A stretch of 64,000 bases of DNA from Annona cherimola (Eukaryota > Streptophyta > Magnoliopsida > Magnoliales > Annonaceae): the NCBI GenBank assembly GCA_030490835.1, contig CM059972.1:49455452-49519451 (forward strand). The letters run 5' to 3'. The position numbers were made by a program, and so were the translations under genes. This document shows, one piece after another, positions 59,715-64,000 of this stretch (position 1 is the first letter of the stretch; each line of letters opens with the position of its first letter). Below the pieces are notes generated by a model. The model was not told where the DNA came from, did not search any database, and saw only the letters and a list, made by a program, of their open reading frames with translations.

Positions 59715-60968
59715 TTACCGAGACACAAGGGGGTGTGCTTAAAAGAGTAGAATAGGAGTGTTGTCCAAACTAGGGGTGGGAATTGGAGCGGGTCGATCAG
59801 TGACCTGCCCCTAACTTGACCCATTTTTGACCGATAAAATAAATATTTTTTGACTCGGTATAAGGATGGGTTAAAAATTTTGACTGAAATTCAAAAATAG
59901 GGTCAGGGTAGAATTACCATGTACCAACCAACCCCACATATATTGATTTATTAAAAATTATAAACTTATGTTTAAATCTTAGGGTATGTTTGGTTGGAGG
60001 TAAAACTTTTTCATAAAACGTTTTTGAGGTAAAAGTTGTCAAATTGATAGAAAATGATTTGATACAATATGGGTAATGATGAGGTGTAAAAAAATAAGGT
60101 TAAAATAGATAGGTGAGTTTGTGGAAATAATTGAAAGTAGAGTAGTTTTTGTTGTAAAATGTAAAAAAAAAGGGCATTTATGGACAGTGAAAAGTTGTGG
60201 TTGACATTTTTTTAACCTAATGAAACCTGCCCTTATTATTATTTTCTTTTAATATTTTCATATTTTTATAATTAACAATATCAACAATAGAAGAATTGAT
60301 TTATCTAGAAAATAATATAAAAATCAATAAGAGGAATTTGCACATATACACATAACTCTTATGCATAATTATATATTAACTTGTTGTAATGAAGTTATAC
60401 TATATTTTCTCATATTTGTGTCTTTAATAATTAGTAAAATATTGAAACATATAAAATTTAAATTTAGCATAGTTGCATCTTTATATTTGAAAGGTAATAT
60501 AAATTCTTAAAATTATCTTATTTGACCTGCATTTTTACTTGACCGCTGTCTCGAAATCAGTTCATTACTAACCCGTAGATTATCCTGGGACCTATTAAAA
60601 AAAAGTGAAGGTTAAACCAACTTTATCTCGACCCGGTATAAAAATAGGGTCAAATAAAATTTTTAAAAAGTAAGATCAGGGTTAGGCAAGTGCTAACCCA
60701 GTACTCTCCCACCCCCCTCCCCCCGATTCCTGCCCCTAGTTCGAACCACTATAAGTCTTTATGTTCTTTTGTGTGCTTGATTTGATTATCTTGCTCTCTC
60801 TCTCTCTATACATATATATACATATGTATATATATATATATATCATTAACTCTACTTATTTCATTCAAGGGTACTTGACTAAACTAGGGTTAAATTTTAA
60901 TTAATAATTTTTTAAAAAAATCCAATTTAGCCCTCCACTCTTGGGTTAAGCTGACAATGTGGGACCAA
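59715..60968 (+). repeat. Relic Sirevirus-type LTR 3' portion, split by a hAT element
   Basis: Segment 59715-59770 (CACAAGGGGGTGTG, then AGAGTAGAATAGGAGTGTTG) and segment 60747-60968 (CACTATAAG, TGTGTGCTTGATTTGATT, ACTTGACTAAACTAGGGTTAAA, ending near TGGGACCAAT) align with the last 270 bp of the Sirevirus LTRs. Identity is much lower than between A and B, so it is old. The 5' part of the LTR is missing. Confidence 0.75.
59771..60738. mobile_element. Non-autonomous hAT-like DNA transposon, 968 bp
   Basis: Terminal inverted repeats TAGGGGTGGGAAT (59771-59783) and ATTCCTGCCCCTA (60726-60738) match at 11 of 13 positions. The flanks GTCCAAAC (59763-59770) and GTTCGAAC (60739-60746) form an 8-bp target duplication with two mismatches, the hAT size. 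The interior is AT-rich without a transposase ORF. Subterminal GACCCGC/GGGTCA-like words occur at both ends. It would depend on an outside transposase. Confidence 0.82.
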
Positions 60969-62886
60969 TAGTGGAAACATATATTCCCTCTTATTCATTT
61001 TATTTTATTTAACATAGATACATGAATTTAACTTTCTTTACACATTTTATGTAGATAAGCTTGGGCCAACACATTATATATACCGGAAGATAGCCTTCAA
61101 AGTTCAAACCTAAATCCAATGCTACAAATTTTGTTTTTGAAACTAGAATATTACATTTTTTTTAAATTCTCTTTCTTCCTAGAATATTACATTTTTCAAA
61201 TTCTCTTTCTCGTAGTAAGTATTTGTACAAGCTAGCTAGTGTGGTTGTTTGTTGATAGTTTTGCTTAGCTATGATTTAGATATTTCTCTATAATCTATGT
61301 ATCTTGAATTCTTCTTCAATGAATCAAATTTTTTTTTGAACTGTCCTTAAGGAGTGGCTCTATCATAAAGACTGGATTAAGGAGCGGCTATAACCGAACA
61401 ATTGTGAATTTCACCATCGTTCATTACAAGAGGGTGTGGAGCTATGAGAAGAGGATATTAAAATTGGAATCCTATAATTTTCAAGATCAAATGAAGAGCC
61501 ATGAGAATTTCTATATAGTATTGAAAGCAATTGGACGTCGCACGTCAAAAATTTTCCAGGGGAAAATGGGTACGAGTTCATACGGCTACTAATGGTGGTG
61601 GCAAAATCTGGCGCTATATGCTAATGGGTAATCCTCAAAAAGGTGACTTTGATAAAATGCCGAGGGAGCAACACTGGGAGGCAAGTCCATGATGAAGAAC
61701 AGTGAAGATGCCCCATGGGAGAAGAGCATTCGCACTCGCTTGGCTGCAACAGAAAATAAAGTTATCAGTAGATCATCATGGAAGTTTTGATAAGCTGCTT
61801 CAGTTGACAGCAGCCACAACGGATTTAGGACCTCACCAACAGAACTACAACATGAACCAATCTAATTGCAAGTTTATCCAAATCAATGATTGCAGAAGAC
61901 CCCTATATCTATATATTCACAATCAACTCAATAAAATATTTAAAAATTCACACGAGTAAGGACTTACTCATGTAACAAAAATAGATGAAGCGTGTAATGA
62001 GTTACCTTCCACAGAAGGCTCATCCCGAGGATTCATAGCTGGACATATACCTCCTATACCACCAAATACAAAATTATATAACAAATAAAATTATAGATCT
62101 CATAAGATTTATATTTTAGTGGGTGGAAGAAAGCCTTGATATTTTAGGGACCCAGGTGTGTTTAACTCATTTTTCATTTTTCTGAAAATTGTTATACAAC
62201 TGTTAATTTTGGTATATTTAGCATTTGTATCAATTCTCAATCCCCAACCACCAATTGGAGGCAAACCAAACTCCAAAACTATGCAAAATGTTTCATTTAG
62301 AGCTATTTCCTCATTATCACCTGATTTTTTATCCTTGCATAAAGAAGTTCCCCAATCATCATCGTCGTCATTAACATTATTGGGTTAATACTGTTTGTTA
62401 ATGAAAAGTATATAAGTAGCATCTAAAAATGATACCTTTAGCTATTCAGCAAAACGTTCTCGATCATTCAGTTCTATACAGTTCTATATATGCATTATAA
62501 ACCTAAAAATAATCAAGGAAGCAATTAAGCCAGATTTTCTTAAAAAGGAAAAAGGAAAAAGAAAGCAAGAAAAAAGGACTCCTTATAAAACCTAACTACA
62601 GACCATTGTATACCTCATGCTTGTTTACAAATAGCTCAAAATGCTCTATCAGGCCAAGTTTGGATCTATGCCACTTAGCTAATGGGCTCATTATCTATGG
62701 ATGATTTATGATAATAGTAGGATTTACACAAGTCTCCTCTAAGTAATGTCTTACAAACCAACTGGTGAATGATTTGTAACACAATTTCAAACAATAGAGA
62801 ATACTATTTTGATCGGTTTCGGCAACTCCCACTTAGAGGAGAGAACACGTCTTGATCTTTTCAAGAACATACAATGGAAGAATAGC
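60969..62886. other. Unclassified stretch with short exon-like ORFs
   Basis: Open stretches occur at 61404-61592, 61702-61959 and 62158-62388 (plus). Composition at 61380-61850 is less AT-rich and more codon-like than its surroundings. I recognise no family, and frames change between pieces. It could be remnants of a host gene or of a transposon gene; no promoter or splice structure could be supported. 62400-62886 is AT-rich with nothing recognised. Confidence 0.3.
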
Positions 62887-64000
62887 TGTAGCGCCCCGCC
62901 GGCCATCTCCCCAGACCAATGGTCACTACGGTAGAGATCCGGCAGTATTTCCCTAGGATCTGCCATAATTTCAAAAGTACAGGACCATATTTGTATAAAA
63001 ATCCACCTATGGCAACCCTAGATATCCACAACTAATTTATCAATTATACATGTAGCAATAAAAACCAATTGAATTATAATTATTTTCATTGCTTACATCT
63101 CAATGGAAGTAAAATACACATTCACAATTTCCAAATAAATCAATAAGACCTCAATAGGCCATACGTCCATGACTCATTTTTTATATACAAATACCTCTCA
63201 CAACTAATCATATGGTTTGCATCATATCTCACAGATATATGAGCCTCAAGTAATTATAATTCAAAGCTAACATGATTTATACCTAGAACATTCCACATCA
63301 GCTTGAGAACAGAGCTTATAGCTAAGTGCCTACAGTATTAGTCCTAATAAAAATGTTAAACATAAACACATGAGTTGGGCAAACTCAGTAAGTAGATGGG
63401 TTTGGTAAAAACAACGACAAATCTATGCCAAATTCATCGTATGTCATGCCATCACATGCAATGCAAACACCAGACTCTAACTATCCCTACACAATCATGT
63501 CATGCCACAAACACACATATCAAATAAACTAACCTCATGTCCATCAAGGGCCATGAATAACCCTATCTTTATGTCAATAAAGGGCCATGAACAACCTTAT
63601 GCAAACCATGCATATGCACCACTCATGTCATATGCATTATGCTCATGCTAAAATCATACCTCATGCTCATTTCAAACCATGCACCATCAGTTTATTAAAA
63701 TCGTACACAAATACATAGTCAACAATACCAACCCATTTTCAAAGGGCCTAGCCCCAAATCAACAACTGGTACAAGTCAACTTAGTACTCGTCCATACAAA
63801 GGAACCTAGCTAATGGATCACCCATTCATTAGCGTCTCATTCATCATTCAAACCAAGCCTCTATTTCCTATTTCAAATAGGAATTAAATAATTTTAACAT
63901 TCATCCAACTATCCTCAAGCACAAGTTCAAATCCAATTTCAATTCATACAACTCATATTCACCATAGTCATCACAAGTTCGATTCCAAATAATTTAACAT
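62887..64000 (-). repeat. Family-I gypsy-type LTR, minus orientation, right end outside window
   Basis: It begins TGTAGCGCCCCGCCGG, the same kind of end as G and C, and contains ACTCAGTAAGTA (63383-63394). A short imperfect repeat 'aagggccatgaa' occurs near 63546 and 63585. The rest differs from G and C, so I treat it as a separate family. No coding sequence is seen. Confidence 0.55.

Noticed and set aside
60790..60842. CT and TA runs as a regulatory element
   Set aside because: Simple microsatellite in a decayed LTR; similar TA runs near 20811, 37391 and 38047 are also plain microsatellites.

Overview
The window is eukaryotic and plant-like, most likely gene-poor nuclear heterochromatin of a eudicot. 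It is AT-rich and almost wholly made of LTR retrotransposons nested inside one another. I found no host gene I would defend, no rRNA or tRNA gene and no CRISPR array. The species cannot be fixed from the sequence. All domain calls come from reading translations by eye; no database was searched.

Layout. 1-1189: end of a long Ty3/gypsy (chromovirus-type) LTR, family G, sitting in a Tat/Athila-type LTR (H1, to about 2311). 2600-8340: decayed plus-strand Tat-type gag-pol, split by a 3.3-kb solo LTR (family C, 3576-6892). 9171-10479: broken relative of an accessory retrotransposon ORF (ORF3). 10480-12560: truncated family-C LTR. 12910 to about 38070: a minus-strand Tekay-like gypsy element (G) that has lost integrase. 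It holds (i) a family-C LTR at 13130 that itself holds a cluster of inverted Sirevirus-like LTRs (15565-20394), (ii) a nearly intact 10.9-kb copia element, Sirevirus A (22915-33856), and (iii) a 437-bp TRIM (34507-34943). 39370-52830: another family-C LTR, split by a 9.0-kb copia element, Sirevirus B (40346-49379, target duplication CATAC). 52831-55738: unclassified DNA, then a minus-strand gag remnant. 55739-59673: two Tat/Athila-type LTRs (H2, H3) with a small inverted-repeat element between them. 59715-60968: relic Sirevirus LTR split by a non-autonomous hAT element. 60969-62886: unclassified. 62887-64000: start of one more gypsy LTR.

How the parts work. Sirevirus A and B are related copia elements with 1.84-1.89-kb LTRs, an initiator-Met primer site, a long Gag with two zinc knuckles and a coiled coil, pol (protease, integrase, reverse transcriptase, RNase H) and duplicated polypurine tracts. 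A also carries a 523-codon ORF3 downstream of pol. ORF3 resembles the 'putative plant transposon protein' domain (Pfam PF20167, from memory) and is preceded by seven GTCGAC palindromes in 124 bp, the same motif that crowds the LTR promoter. The most interesting hypothesis here is that ORF3 has its own internal promoter built from the LTR's own enhancer motif. A decayed homologue at 9413-10479 shows that the ORF is an old passenger. B lacks it.
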